64,000 nt of DNA from the NCBI GenBank assembly GCA_021399435.1, contig JAJTUP010000027.1, forward strand, positions 248,001-312,000, given 5' to 3'. The DNA is from Diaporthe sp. PMI_573. Lineage: Eukaryota; Ascomycota; Sordariomycetes; Diaporthales; Diaporthaceae. Positions 47,434-58,800 of the stretch are shown one piece after another. The position numbers and the translations under genes are program-made. The notes under the pieces are model-generated. The model was not told the DNA's origin and ran no database searches. It worked only from the letters and a program-made list of their open reading frames with translations. Each line of letters opens with the position of its first letter. Positions within the stretch are counted from its first letter, which is position 1.

Positions 47434-49134
47434 TCACTTTTCCTCCGTCTTTTGGACCATGCTCTCCTCTTCCTTCAGCAGCCTAGCCCGCTCCTCGCTC
47501 CTCACCCTGAGCTGGCACTCAAACGGCGCCGGGTGTCCGCCGAGTCCAACCGTCAGCGAAGCCTCGGGCTCGACCATCTCGCCGTTGGGGCCGATGACCT
47601 TGTCGAGGTCGAAGGTTGCCAGCATGGTGGCGATGAAGATGAAGACCGTCGCCGTGGCGAGGTGGTTCCCGGGGCACTTCCTCCTCCCAAAGCCGAAGTT
47701 GCCGACCGGGTAGGGCTCGCCACGCTCGTATCGGTCCGGGTCGAACTTGTCTGGGTCGCGGTAGGTGTCGGGGTTGGAGCACATCGCCTTGGTGTTGGCG
47801 AACACGACGGTGCCAGCGGGAATGAACATTCCATTGTAGACGTCGTCTTTGATGCTCTGGTGCGGGATAACTAGCGGGTTGAGAGGCAAGGCGCGCATGA
47901 CCTCATTCATGAAGCGGTTGAAGTATTCGAGCTTGGGTCTGTCGTCGAAGGTCGGCAGCCGGTCGGTGCCGACCACATCGTCAATTTCCTGCTTGAGGCG
48001 CCGCTGGACGTCGGGGTATTTAGTGAGGAACAGCATGGCACTGAGCACAGTACCCCAGGTGCTGTTCCCGCCGGCGATGAACACCGCTGCGGTAGCGCCC
48101 TTGAGGTCTGCAACGGTGGTCTCCTGCCAAACGCCGGCCTTCTCGTTTGCCACGTAGCGCTCCCAGTGTGACTTCATGAACGATGGAGAGGCAGTCCCAG
48201 CCTCGATGTCGCGCATGCTATCTGCCCATGGGACCTCGTGGATCGTCTTGATCGCTCCACGGCTTTCCCTAGCATGCCGGAGAGGAGCGGATAGACTTGA
48301 GGGCAAGAAATACCTCGCCGGTGGGAAGAGGTCCACGACCGACGAACCTGCAATGCCGCCGTTTGTGGTGACTTTGTTGGCGTCGTGAGCCATGGCCGTG
48401 TAGGGCGAGTTCTTGTCCTTGATCTCCTGGCCGTAGGCGATGCGGAAAATGACGCTAGTGGTGAGAAGCAGGGCAGTGTTACGCCAGTCCTGGGGATTAG
48501 CGAGGAGAGAGCGTACAGCCTTGCGGGCTTCGTGGGTTTGCATCGGCCGGAACGTCTTGACGGCGGACTGCGTGAAGGTGTGCTGAAAGAGGCGGCGGTG
48601 AAGTTTGAACTGCGGACCCCAGCGGAGGAAGGTCAGTGTCAGGCCCCAGCCCATGCTGTCCACAACCATCAGTGCTTTGTCCTGTTTCCCGGTACAGTGG
48701 CCTGTTGTCACCTACATTTCGAACAGGGTGAAGCGAGGCCTGTCGCAGTAGTTGGCCCCACGGCGGTCGAGGAGGTCAGTCGCCGCCTTGACGCTGTTGA
48801 GGCATATCATGTGCTGTCCTAAAACGTTGACATGGATAACATCGGAGTCTGGACAAGTCTCAGCCAGTTGTTCTGGTCCTCCTCGCCTGTGGCCGAGTGG
48901 GCTCTCCATCGAGGACTCACTGTACTCCTTGCCCCATCGGATGTAGTCCAGCTCCGGGTGCTCACTGATACTGCCAAGGTTCCCAACCAGGAACTTTCCC
49001 GGTGGCCCCGGGGGCAGCGGGTACGACAGACGTTTGCGATAGTAGAGGGTGGAGGACAGCCAGATGAAGAGCAAGACGAGAAAGGCGCCCAGGGCAACCT
49101 TGAGGTCGTTCGTCGGGCCAGCCTGAAGCAGCAT
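47434..49134 (-). CDS. microsomal cytochrome P450 monooxygenase
   Basis: Three exons: 49134-48921, 48848-48716 and 48655-47434; introns 72 and 60 nt; 522 residues. A further in-frame ATG at 49212 would add 26 residues, but the chosen start puts the membrane anchor (VALGAFLVLLFIWLSSTLYY) near the N-terminus, followed by the Pro-rich hinge YPLPPGPPG. The heme loop FGFGRRKCPG has its Cys at about 443; the K-helix ExxR is EVMR, and FDPDRYERG is the PERF-like segment. The I-helix reads AGGNST at 310-315 in place of the usual AGxDTT. The general look is that of the CYP64/O-methylsterigmatocystin-oxidoreductase-like clan of ascomycetes, whose members have many substrates; none can be named here. Head to head with a Zn2Cys6 factor across 3.3 kb. 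Confidence 0.9.
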
Positions 49135-50544
49135 CTTGGCCTGGGGTTGGTGGTGTGGAATGAGAATTGGGAACAGCAACCAAGGGTCCAGACTCTGGAC
49201 AGAAGAAGGCATATTGAACCCAAGGGAGGTCTTGAAGATTATCTACTGATTCATGTCGTAAGAAAACTGGACTTGCTGACCTTACTCGCGGCAGTCGCGA
49301 CCCAGTGATTATGCAGCTGAGCGTACAACTCAATAAGCGGGACCGGCTACCGTCTGAAGGTGTTTTGACTCATCATCAGCAAACTACTTGACGGCGACGT
49401 GGAAGGCCTATGAAAAGTCGCAGGTCCATAGTGCTCACGACGAGAGGGAGGTGTGGGGAGATATCTGACTTGGTCGTCACAAAGCCATGAAGCGGTCAGC
49501 TCTGACTTGGCTTCCCTCCAGTTGGGCAGTTATCTCCTCCTGACAGCGGCAAGGTCGTCACCTGGGTCCGCCATAATACAATAGTAGCAAGCAGCCTCGG
49601 GCAGTGGCGCCCCTGCAGGGGAGGGAAGGCCTCACCTGAGAGTGCCTTCCCGGGCCTCGAACATGGCACTTGAGAGCAAGCCCCTCACCCTGATGCAGCG
49701 GTCGGACTGCCGAGTTTGCCTCGTGCATTCTGCAATCTGCGATCAGAGCCTGTAAGGGCAGCAGCACGCAGAGGTTCGCGGATCCGCAGGCCGGTTTCTC
49801 CAGCAAGCTTGTTGTAGAGATTTCCTTCAGTTTTCCCTCATTAAGTTTGGGGCCGCATTTCCAAGGCGTGGATTCCCCGTGGTTGACAGGAGGCTAACCA
49901 CGTTGGTCAAGGCGTGCTGCAGGGTGGCCCAATCTTTTCGATGCAGTGTTGCGCTGGCCCAACGATGACCCATCCAGGGAAGCGTTGCACTGCACGGGAG
50001 AAGGCCGTGGAAAAGTTCTGGAAGCTTGTCAGGAAGGCAGCAGATGAATCATGTACTTCCCCTAGCTAAGACCGGATCGTGGTCTCCCCATGTTCCATGG
50101 ATGCGACCTTGAAGTATCGGAAACTGTAAACCAGCATTAGCTGAGGGAGCGACGCACAGCAGGCGGAAGGGGAGCGTGCAGCAGAGTCATGTCTGCATCT
50201 AATCACGGCGCTCATGTGACAATGCGTTCCTTGGATCCGACGTGAGACGAGCGCGCATTGGTGACATTGTGTGGTGCCAAGTGACGGAGAGCACACCTTT
50301 CGCACATCAGTCCGGCGAAGGCATGGCTGCCCGGGCCGTTGGGCTTGCGAGCCGGGCAGCGCTTTGGGATCCGATGCAACCACGTGCCGACTGGACGCCA
50401 GATAGTCGGTCTGCAAGTCCAAACTAGAGCTGACGGACAGCTGGCAGGAGGCTGAGGATGGCGGAGGCCATGACTGGCCCACTCTGGCCCGGGGGGTCGC
50501 GTCATGGCCATGGATGGCCTGGGAAGTGAGGGACGGGATAGAGA

Positions 50545-50627
50545 GTATGTATGTATGTATGTATGTATGTATGTATGTGTGTGTGTGTGTGGGTGCGTGT
50601 GTGTGTGCGCGCGCGTGTGTGCGCACA
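50545..50627. repeat. (GTAT)n-(GT)n-(GC)n alternating purine-pyrimidine tract
   Basis: About eight GTAT units run into GT repeats and then GCGCGCGTGTGTGCGCAC, over 80 bp of nearly perfect purine-pyrimidine alternation, the kind that can adopt Z-DNA. Confidence 0.9.
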
Positions 50628-50696
50628 CTTTCGGCACGAGGCAGCCAGGTCCCGGTAGCAGGGAGGCAGCGCGATGCCACACCAGGCTCACCAAAA

Positions 50697-50766
50697 TCAG
50701 GCCAGAACGGGTCAGGCGAGTCCAGGTCAGGCCAGCAAGTTGTCAGGCCAGTTCAAGTCAGGCCAG
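50697..50766. repeat. dispersed short repeat TCAGGCCAG
   Basis: Four copies of TCAGGCCAG plus one TCAGGCGAG within 70 bp, spaced 10-20 bp apart. Confidence 0.85.
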
Positions 50767-52157
50767 GGATACCTTCACTGTAGGATCGGACAGTGGGGAC
50801 TGGATGGTTGGATGTGGATGGTGGGACCCATGGGCGGAGGACGGAGGAGGGACGGAGGACGGGTGGACGGTGTATGTGGCGAGTATGAGGGACGGGGATG
50901 AGGATGCGTGGACGGGACGTGGAAAGCAGTTCCAGAGCATCCCCCCCCCTTTTCCCTCAGAGACGTTAATCCTGGATCTGGAGCTGGAACTGGAGCTGGA
51001 GCTGGAGCTGGACCGAGGGGTCAGGATTGGGGTTGTCCGTGTGGGCGATATTCACTTGAAGGCAGCAGGACGGACGAGCTGGTTGGCTCTCACAATGCCG
51101 TGATATCTCGTAATGTTGGCCCCAACTGGGCAACCGTCAAGGATGATGGGTTCTGGGATGAAAGCGTGGCACTCGACTGGGACCCGCAAAGCTTGAAGCA
51201 TGAGACCTTTAGCTTGGAAGTGGACCAGTGTTGGTGGACAAGAGGCGGTGGCACGGATAAGTCTTGTTCAGAATGTCTCTCTCTCTCTCTCTCTCAATTT
51301 CATTTTATATATATATGTAGGTATATATATATGATGGTCTGAAGGTGGATGCGGACAACGGACTCTGCAGACTGGAGGATTCCGGGCGGGACGACTGTGT
51401 CCAACAACACCATAACGAGGCGAGGCTGTTGGGCCTCGAGGACGAAACAGGTTTGGGGAGATGATGGGCCCGGCAGTTGTGCCGTTGGGTGCTGCGCAGG
51501 TGGTGACGGCATGAGATGAGGTTGGAGGTTTGCGCGGTTGGATCTTGCGTGCGCCGGGGAGGTCTCGGAAGCTGTTTCAGTGCGGGGTGTTTGGCCCAGA
51601 GGAGCGCCTGCTCCGAGCTGTGCCCCGTCTGCGTCATACAGACAGCTATGGATGCGGGACCGCGGCATCCACGGTTTTCCTCCCTTCTGTATGGGAAAGT
51701 TGTTGGTGAGGGGGAGCGGGGAAGGCTATCTGGCTTACCCATCTCAGGTGGTGAAGAAAGAGATGCCGAGCCAGGGCGAGGAGCGGAGGAACGAGGGGCG
51801 AGGAGGGGGGCGAGGAGGGGCAAGGGCAGAGGCCAGAGGGCAGAGGCCAGAGGCCAGAGAGGTCAGGCTTGGCTGGCTGGCTGGGTGAGTGTTAGGCAGC
51901 TGCAGCCAGCCTCCTGAGACACCCAATCCAACACCAACACCAACTCTCATCTCAACCGAGACGGCGCGGAGGGCGGCTGAGTGAATGGAATGCCCGAGTG
52001 AATCTTGAATTCCCCAGACTCACCGACCGCTGCTGCGGATACCCTGCCTCGTTTCCGCCCGAGTTCTAGCCCCAGCGGGAGATTCACAGCAAGCCGTCAG
52101 CCAGATCGACCGTTAGTGCTCGTCAGGGCTCCACAGGCCACAAACTTGGAAAGGTCC

Positions 52158-52233
52158 GCCTCCACCTCCACCTCCACCTCCGCCCTTGCCCGGTGCCCAG
52201 TGCCCAGTGCCCAGTGCCCAGTGCCCAGTGCCC
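52158..52233. repeat. CACCTC and CCAGTGC tandem repeats in the leader of the Zn2Cys6 gene
   Basis: Four CACCTC units are followed, after a short gap, by six CCAGTGC units (7 bp). Confidence 0.9.
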
Positions 52234-52447
52234 GCCCGCCTGCCCGCCGTCCCGCCAGCCTGACAGGCCAGACCCAGACCTGCTTACCGAAGACTCCCTC
52301 CCCTAGCCCGTTTTTTTTTCTCGACTGGGAGGCGCTTCCCGAGGTCTTGTGGCGACCGTCGACTGCCTGCCGCCACGACAGCAGCAACAAGCAACTCGAC
52401 CTCGACCAAGATCCATTCCGGCTTCGAGTCGTGAGGAACAGCTCCCC

Positions 52448-55409
52448 ATGGATTTCACAGACACGAAACCCATACAGAATGTGGGCACCGACCTGAGTCT
52501 GCCGTCGCCTGCCGCCACCTCTGCACCTGCGCCCGCGCCCGCGCCTTCTGCGCCCGCGCCCGTCATCAAACGGCGCTCCCCAATTGCATGCCGGAGGTGG
52601 GTCAACGCCACGAACAGACGCGCCGTGCCGCGACCGTCGCCCGTCCTTGTGTGCAGCTATACTGACTCTCGCCCTCCTCCCCCTCCTGTAGGTGTCGCCG
52701 CATGAGGAGTAAATGCCTGCACGACAAGGCCAAACCACCATGTACCGCCTGCCGGGAGGCTGGCCTTGGTCCCGCGGACTGGTATGTCTTCCGCTCCTCG
52801 CTCTGCTGCCATCATGCCACATCCCATCCCGTTCCCATCCCACACCGAGATCATTCTTTGCTCCTCGTCCACCCGGCCGTCCCCGGGCCGCAACGCCATC
52901 CCGCATGTTGCTCGCCGTACTGATGAATGGCCCCGCCCCTCAGCATATTCCCAGTTCGTGGCCAGTCTGACAATGACCGCGAATACCGCCACCCGCGGTT
53001 GCGGGCCGACAAGAGCCAGAAGAGAGACTCGGCCAAGATGCGTCGCGACATCCTCGACGCCCCCGTCATTCCCTCACCTGCTCCGCTCAAGAACATCAAG
53101 GGCGTCGACGAGTGGGACTACCTGCCACCTCTGCCGGACACCATCGAGGCTGTCAACCAGTTCACGCGGAACTACTTCCAGCTAGGGTTCATCCCCAAGC
53201 TGGCCTTCCCCGAGCGCCTGCGGACCGACTCTCGATCTATCAGCGTCTTCCTCTTGCTCAGCATCCTCAGCATATCGGCGCGCTTCACCCCGTCTCTTGT
53301 GGAACGGCACGGCGGCGGCATGAAGGCTGCCGAGACCTTCATGGACAGGGCAACGGCCGTGGCATTGTCAGAGCTCTACCAAGTGCCCAGTCTGGAGAGG
53401 TGTCAGGCCTTCTACCTGCTCAGTATCGCCCAGCAGGGCAGTGGGATGAAGAATAAGAGCTACGTATGTCAACCCGTGCTATTTGCAATCTGTACATACA
53501 GAACACAGCATTGCTAACTACTGACCAGATCAACATGGGTATCGCCATGAGAATGGCCGCTCTGATGCGGCTGCATCGAGAAGAAACGTACGCGCTTCAG
53601 AATCCTTCAAAGGAAATGGTTATCGCTGCTGAGTCGGCACGCCGCACTCTGTGGATGCTTCACAGTAAGTCGTCTAATCCATATACGCCGGACTTGACTT
53701 TAACCAATCGTCTTGCAGGCCAAGACAACCTACATTCTGGTCCCGAGTCTCCTGTCTCTCTAGCAGCTGGTGATATCACAGCCCTCCTTCCATGCAGCGA
53801 GGAGGACTTCGCCAAAGGCCAGGAGCCACCTTCCCGGGCAGCACTTGAAGACACGCCTCCTGCGATAGAAAATTCTAAACTAATATCCGACCCGAGGCGG
53901 TCCCTCTTCGCAACTCTGATCCAGACTCACTACTTCTGGGGCAGGGTTTCCCGCAGGGCTGTCAAGTATGATAGAAGCTCTCGACCGTGGGATGACACGA
54001 GCGAGTACGCAGAGCTAGTCGCGAAGCTTCACGAGTGGGAAAGCAATCTGCCACACGAGCACATGTGGAGCCCCGTCCTGCTCAAAGGCTACAAGGCTGG
54101 GGGCCAAGACTTGGTAGGTCACTCTGAGGAGTCGTGTGGCAACTTGTACTGACCATTGTCACAGGCCTATCTTAGCATCACAAACTCTACCCGGTTGTGC
54201 AACATCGTTCTGCGGAAGGCCTATCTGAGCGAGTATGTTGTGCCTCGGCTGATTTCCCCGAGTCTGGATGATGCTGACGAGAACACAGAATGATCAACCT
54301 CGACCAATCGGACGCTCAACTGCAGACCTTCTGGTCCAACATGTCCCTCGAGCTGTTCAAGAATGTCAAGCTCCTCTATGAGCAGATAGAAACGCAATTC
54401 ATGGAGAGAGTGGCTGACGACAGCCTGGGCGCTCAGATGGCTGTATGTGGTTCAAACCCTCGCGCACCCCTTCCATCCACCCTGCTAACTTTTCCTCAGT
54501 TATTCTGCGTTTTTAGCTGCGGCCACATGGCTACGTATCTATGCAAATACCCAAACGGTTTGTCCCATCAAGCCCAGCATCGAAGTTCAGAAGTGCTATT
54601 CTGCTAACACTGTCCAAGTCTGTCCGGATCCCATGATCAGCCGAGATGGACCCATCATGCTGCAAAGGGCTATGCAGATCCTCACGGAGGCATCCCAGGT
54701 GTGGCCACTAGCTGCTCGATGGCTTGAGAACCTGGAGAAGTTCTACCGTGATAACAAGGGTGCCATACCTGGCATAGAGGGAAGCATGGACGACAGCGTG
54801 CGTGTCACCCAACTTCTAGAAAACGTTGCTGCCCCCTGTTTGACCATTATGTACGGATTCGAATCGCTAACGGGCAGACAGCGTGATCCTGTACCCGAGG
54901 CTCTGCAAGCGGCACTCGCGCGACCTCCCTCCAGAAATGGAACTGGGACGAACCAACCAGCCAACCAGGATGCTAGCAACCAGCAAGCCCGCAACGGCGA
55001 GACCCCTTCCAGTGCTGTGATGCAAGCGCCACCCCAGGTCCCGACACCGATGATGTATATCGATCCGAGTATGCGGATGTCACAGGGTCAAGGGCAAATA
55101 CCGCAGTCACAGGCAGCACAGGCCATGGCTGGGATGCAGCAGCAACAGCTCGGAGACCGGCCTGCTACCGACGGCTTGGGACTGCTTCTCGAGGCCTTTG
55201 ACACTCACCAAGGACCGAGCATGGCAGCAGCAGGCGCAGGTCAGCCATACGACCCCAGCCTCGCTGCAAGCCAGGCCGGCTACTACGGACAGCCAGGCAC
55301 GGCCATGCCCGGCAATGACGGATATGAGAACGAGCTACAGTTCTACATCGATGGAGCGCCAAGCGTGCATGGATGGGTTGGCACTGGTGCAGGAATGTAC
55401 GGATACTGA
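52448..55409 (+). CDS. Zn2Cys6 fungal transcription factor
   Basis: Nine exons: 52448-52596, 52692-52781, 52944-53463, 53529-53664, 53719-54113, 54165-54232, 54289-54442, 54500-54557, 54619-55409; 786 residues. The binuclear zinc cluster has Cys at 48, 51, 58, 67, 70 and 80 (C-x2-C-x6-C-x8-C-x2-C-x9-C) and is assembled across two introns. A fungal-specific middle homology region follows (IEAVNQFTRNYFQLGFIPKL, SIAQQGSGMKNKSYINMGIA, MRLHREE, RRTLWMLH), and the C-terminal 150 residues are Gln/Pro/Ala-rich, like an activation domain. Targets are unknown; the nearby P450 is a candidate only by position. Exon 8 is doubtful: in another frame the same DNA reads LRPHGYVSMQIPK, which looks more like the family, but no splice pattern fits that frame. 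Intron 4 (54 nt) has no stop and is a multiple of three. Confidence 0.85.
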
Positions 55410-56641
55410 TCGACTGTTCATCAAGGTCAGAGACGCTGGGCTGGTACACCACTTTTAGAAGGCTATGGGTGGCTTGTAGGCAGACTGTTTTCGAGAAAAG
55501 CATCTGGGAAAAAGGGTGACTCAGAGAAAGCAACATGACCCTGGTAATGTCTTTAAATCCCAATGTGGATTGGGCCGGTGGGGCAATGAATGATGGGGCC
55601 AAACATGCACGGAAAGATAGCTTGAGCAATCAGAAAATAATTACCATCGTGTCCGGACAGATGCCTGTGTTCTGGGGCACTCCGTCGCACTGTGGCTACG
55701 GGCAAGCGTTCCGGTCAAGCAGAATCTGCTTGTGATACTAGGTATCGTGATAAGGACAAACATGCAGACAAGGTGCCCAGGTGTTTACCGGGCCGGCCGA
55801 CATCGAGGTTCGGCTTGCAACGGAAAGATGTGGAGGGCTGAATACATCTCCTGTCTTGACTGGCCGCTTTGCACGTAGAAAGTGGATAAACGCTTTTACG
55901 TAGCCAATGGATAAAATGTTGCAAAATAGGTTCCCATGCCAAATTTGCAAGCCTCGTGACTTACCGAAGAGTCTCAAGGGAGGCCAAGGTTAGTTAGATT
56001 TTCAACCTCAGAAGCTGTATGTCATATGTAGGGAGCTGTTTGTACATCGCGTTATCATGTGGAGCAGGTTGTAGGTTATACACATGCGTCAGCCATCGGT
56101 AAAATCTGGCCAAGGATTATTTAGCCAGTCTGATGAATTAGCAGGAAGGACTAGAGAGAAAGAGGAGGGAGGGGGGGGGGAAGGATAGATCGGCCGAACT
56201 CGCCCAGGCCATGGCCGCGCTCAGTGGCGCACTGGCAGACTGTGGCACAGGCCCTTTGGAGAGTACCAAATGTCAATTGGAACCCCTGTCGGTGCAGTTG
56301 CACTCGTCTACCCCAGAAAATTGGACGACATCGGGCAGGGTTGCAGCAAGCAGCATCGCGATGATGATCTTTCGTGGCAGAGGTGACTCAATTGTTGACT
56401 CAAAAACCCACTCCCTTGTCCTCACATATTTAATCACTTCTTGATCCTTCAAGGAGAACTCGTCTATCTTGCACCACACCCGCCACTTGCCAAGCAGTCA
56501 CCTCCTGGGCAGTTTGACAAAGAGTGCCCCAGTCGCAGCCCCTCCAAAAAAAGCCAAAAGTGCCCCTCAGTTCCCGACGTCAAAGTTGTGTGTGATCAGA
56601 AGAGAAAAAGCGAGGCACCGACACTGCCGCAGTACGTCAAG
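55410..56641. promoter_or_regulatory. intergenic region with the LEU4 promoter
   Basis: 1.2 kb without a gene. It contains a G run at about 56171-56180 and Gcn4/Cpc1-type words at 55517, 56384 and 56396. No Leu3-type CCGGNNNNCCGG site was found. Confidence 0.5.
56384..56402. promoter_or_regulatory. paired Gcn4/Cpc1 (GCRE) sites upstream of LEU4
   Basis: Two perfect TGACTCA words, 12 bp apart start to start, 240 to 260 bp before the LEU4 start codon. TGACTCA is the binding site of the bZIP regulator of general amino acid control. Confidence 0.65.
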
Positions 56642-58800
56642 ATGCCCATGTAAGTCGCTCGTCGCAAATTCGACACGATGCCATCTTTACCTCTCAGACA
56701 CGAAGAGTCAGCTGAATAATGTCGCACCCCTTCTCTACAGGCTCAAGGATCCGTCCAAGAAGTACAGGTCTTTCCCAACAGTCAACCTGCCAGACCGACA
56801 ATGGCCCTCAAAGGTCCTGGACAAGGCGCCCAGGTGGCTGGCAACGGATCTCAGGGACGGAAACCAAAGTCTGGTTGACCCAATGGTACGTCTTTTGGCA
56901 TTTGGACATTCCCAATTGGCCCTCCTCGCTAAGCAACGGGCTCTCCAGAATGGCAATGAGAAGTGGGATTACTTCAAGATGTTGTGCGACCTGGGTTACA
57001 AGGAGATCGAAGTCTCCTTTCCCTCCGCCTCGCAGACCGATTTCGACTTCACCCGCCGCTTGATCGAGACGCCTGGCGCCGTGCCCGATGATGTCTACCT
57101 GCAAGTCCTGTCGCCCTGCCGCGAGGACCTCATCCGCAGGACAGTCGAGTCCCTCAAGGGCGCCAAGAAGGCCATAGTACATATCTATCTTGCCACGAGC
57201 GAGTGCTTCCGGCGCATAGTCTTCGGATTCACCGAAGAGGAGAGTATAGAGCTGGCCAAGAAGTGCGCTCGCCTGGTCCGCCAGCTGACCAAGGACGACC
57301 CCTCGCAACAGGGCACTGACTGGGCGTTCGAGTTCAGCCCCGAGACGTTCAGCGATACTGGCTTGGACTTTGCGGTCAAGATCTGTGAGGCGGTCAAGAG
57401 CGAGTGGGAGCCAACCGAGAAGAACCCCATCATCTTCAACCTTCCTGCGACAGTGGAGATGTCCACGCCCAATGTCTACGCCGACCAGATCGAGTACTTT
57501 TGCAGGAACATCACAGAGCGCGAGAAGGTGTGCGTGTCTCTTCACCCTCACAACGACCGCGGCTGTGCGGTCGCGGCAGCAGAACTGGCGCAAATGGCCG
57601 GCGCAGACCGAGTTGAAGGCTGCCTTTTTGGAAATGGAGAGCGCACTGGCAACGTAGACCTGGTCACCCTGGCTCTGAATCTCTACACACAGGGCGTCAA
57701 CCCGCACATCGACTTCTCCGACCTGCAGGAAGTCATCCGGACGGTGGAGGTGTGCAATAAGATACCCATACACCCTCGCGCTCCATATGGCGGCTCCTTG
57801 GTCGTTTGCGCTTTCAGCGGTTCCCACCAGGACGCCATCAAGAAGGGCTTCCAGGCCCGGGACCAGGCTGGCGCTCAGTACGACGACTACTGGCAAGTCC
57901 CTTACCTGCCTCTGGATCCCAAGGATATCGGCCGCGACTACCAAGCCGTCATCCGTGTCAACTCTCAGAGTGGAAAGGGCGGCGCCGCGTGGATCATCCA
58001 ACAACACCTTCACCTCGACTTGCCCCGTGGCCTGCAGGTCGACTTCAGCCGGGTCGTGCAGAAGGCAGCTGAGGAACGCAGCCGCGAACTCCTGCCGGTG
58101 GAGATTACGGAGCTGTTCGAGAAGACCTACTTCCTGCGCGACAACCCGCGCTTCACGATTGTGGACTACAGCATCTCGCCCGACCGGTCGCGCAGCCCCG
58201 CGCCGCCGGAGCCGGGCAAGACGCCCGACACCATGTCCCTGCCCCGTGTGTTCGAGGGCGTCCTCTCCGTCGATGGCAAGGAGTACAAGCTGCGCGGGCG
58301 CGGCAACGGCCCGCTGTCGTCCCTGTCGGACGCGTTGCGCAGCGTCGGCGTGGACATTGACGTGAACGACTACAAGGAGCACGCCGTAGGCAAGGGCCGT
58401 GATGTCAAGGCCGCTACGTACATAGAATGCACGGCTTCCGGGTCAAGCCAGAGCAAGGTTTGGGGTGTGGGCATCCACGAGGATGTCGTACAGAGCTCGC
58501 TGGTGGCGCTGCTGAGCGCGGCTAGTAACGTGAGTGACCTTCAGAGTGGTCCCGACCCAAGCACAAGCACAAGCACAAGCCCCTTGCCTTTGAAAGTTCT
58601 CAGATTGTTCAAGCCCCGTCTCTGATGAATTGGATTTGGTACCCGGCTGACGCAAACCCCTACCGGCTCTACAGTTTGTTCTGTCCCGTCCTAGCAGCCC
58701 CATCTTGAGGAACCTGAGCGACAAACAAATCGGGGGCAACGGTAAGGCTAATGGGAAGGACCTTATAAACCGCCTGGAGTCTGCTGCGGATGAGATGTAA
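56642..58800 (+). CDS. leu4: 2-isopropylmalate synthase
   Basis: Four exons: 56642-56649, 56741-56885, 56949-58529 and 58675-58800; introns 91, 63 and 145 nt; 619 residues. It condenses acetyl-CoA with 2-ketoisovalerate, the first committed step of leucine synthesis. The catalytic barrel starts WLATDLRDGNQSLVDPM and includes VSLHPHNDRGCAVAAAEL and GCLFGNGERTGNVDL; the regulatory leucine-binding domain follows from about residue 450 (GVLSVDGKEYKLRGRGNGPL). The first exon is only 8 nt (M-P-M split), matching the MPMLKDPSKKYR start of other fungal enzymes. No mitochondrial leader is visible with this start. Intron 2 lies immediately after DPM in the active-site region and could be retained without breaking the frame. 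Confidence 0.95.

Larger units (their letters stand above)
49135..52447. promoter_or_regulatory. 3.3-kb divergent intergenic region, simple-sequence rich
   Basis: The largest gene-free stretch. It lies between the P450 start and the Zn2Cys6 factor start and must contain both promoters. It carries several microsatellites (listed separately), a GGAGCT tandem at 50978-51013, a CT run at 51273-51294 and TA-rich words at 51306-51331. Open frames up to 199 codons translate these repeats and have no protein-like composition. From 51780 the DNA is purine-rich, then C-rich from 52000, probably a long leader. Confidence 0.5.

Noticed and set aside
50504..51103. 199-codon plus-strand frame
   Set aside because: Its sequence (repeated CMYV, VCVC, LELELE) is the translation of microsatellites.
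40589..55409. Secondary-metabolite gene cluster (SDR, P450, Zn2Cys6 factor)
   Set aside because: No polyketide, peptide or terpene synthase is present, and NC2-beta, LEU4 and KAP95 are interspersed or adjacent; the grouping is probably chance.
56808..58382. 524-codon minus-strand frame opposite LEU4
   Set aside because: Antisense shadow of a clearly real, conserved gene.
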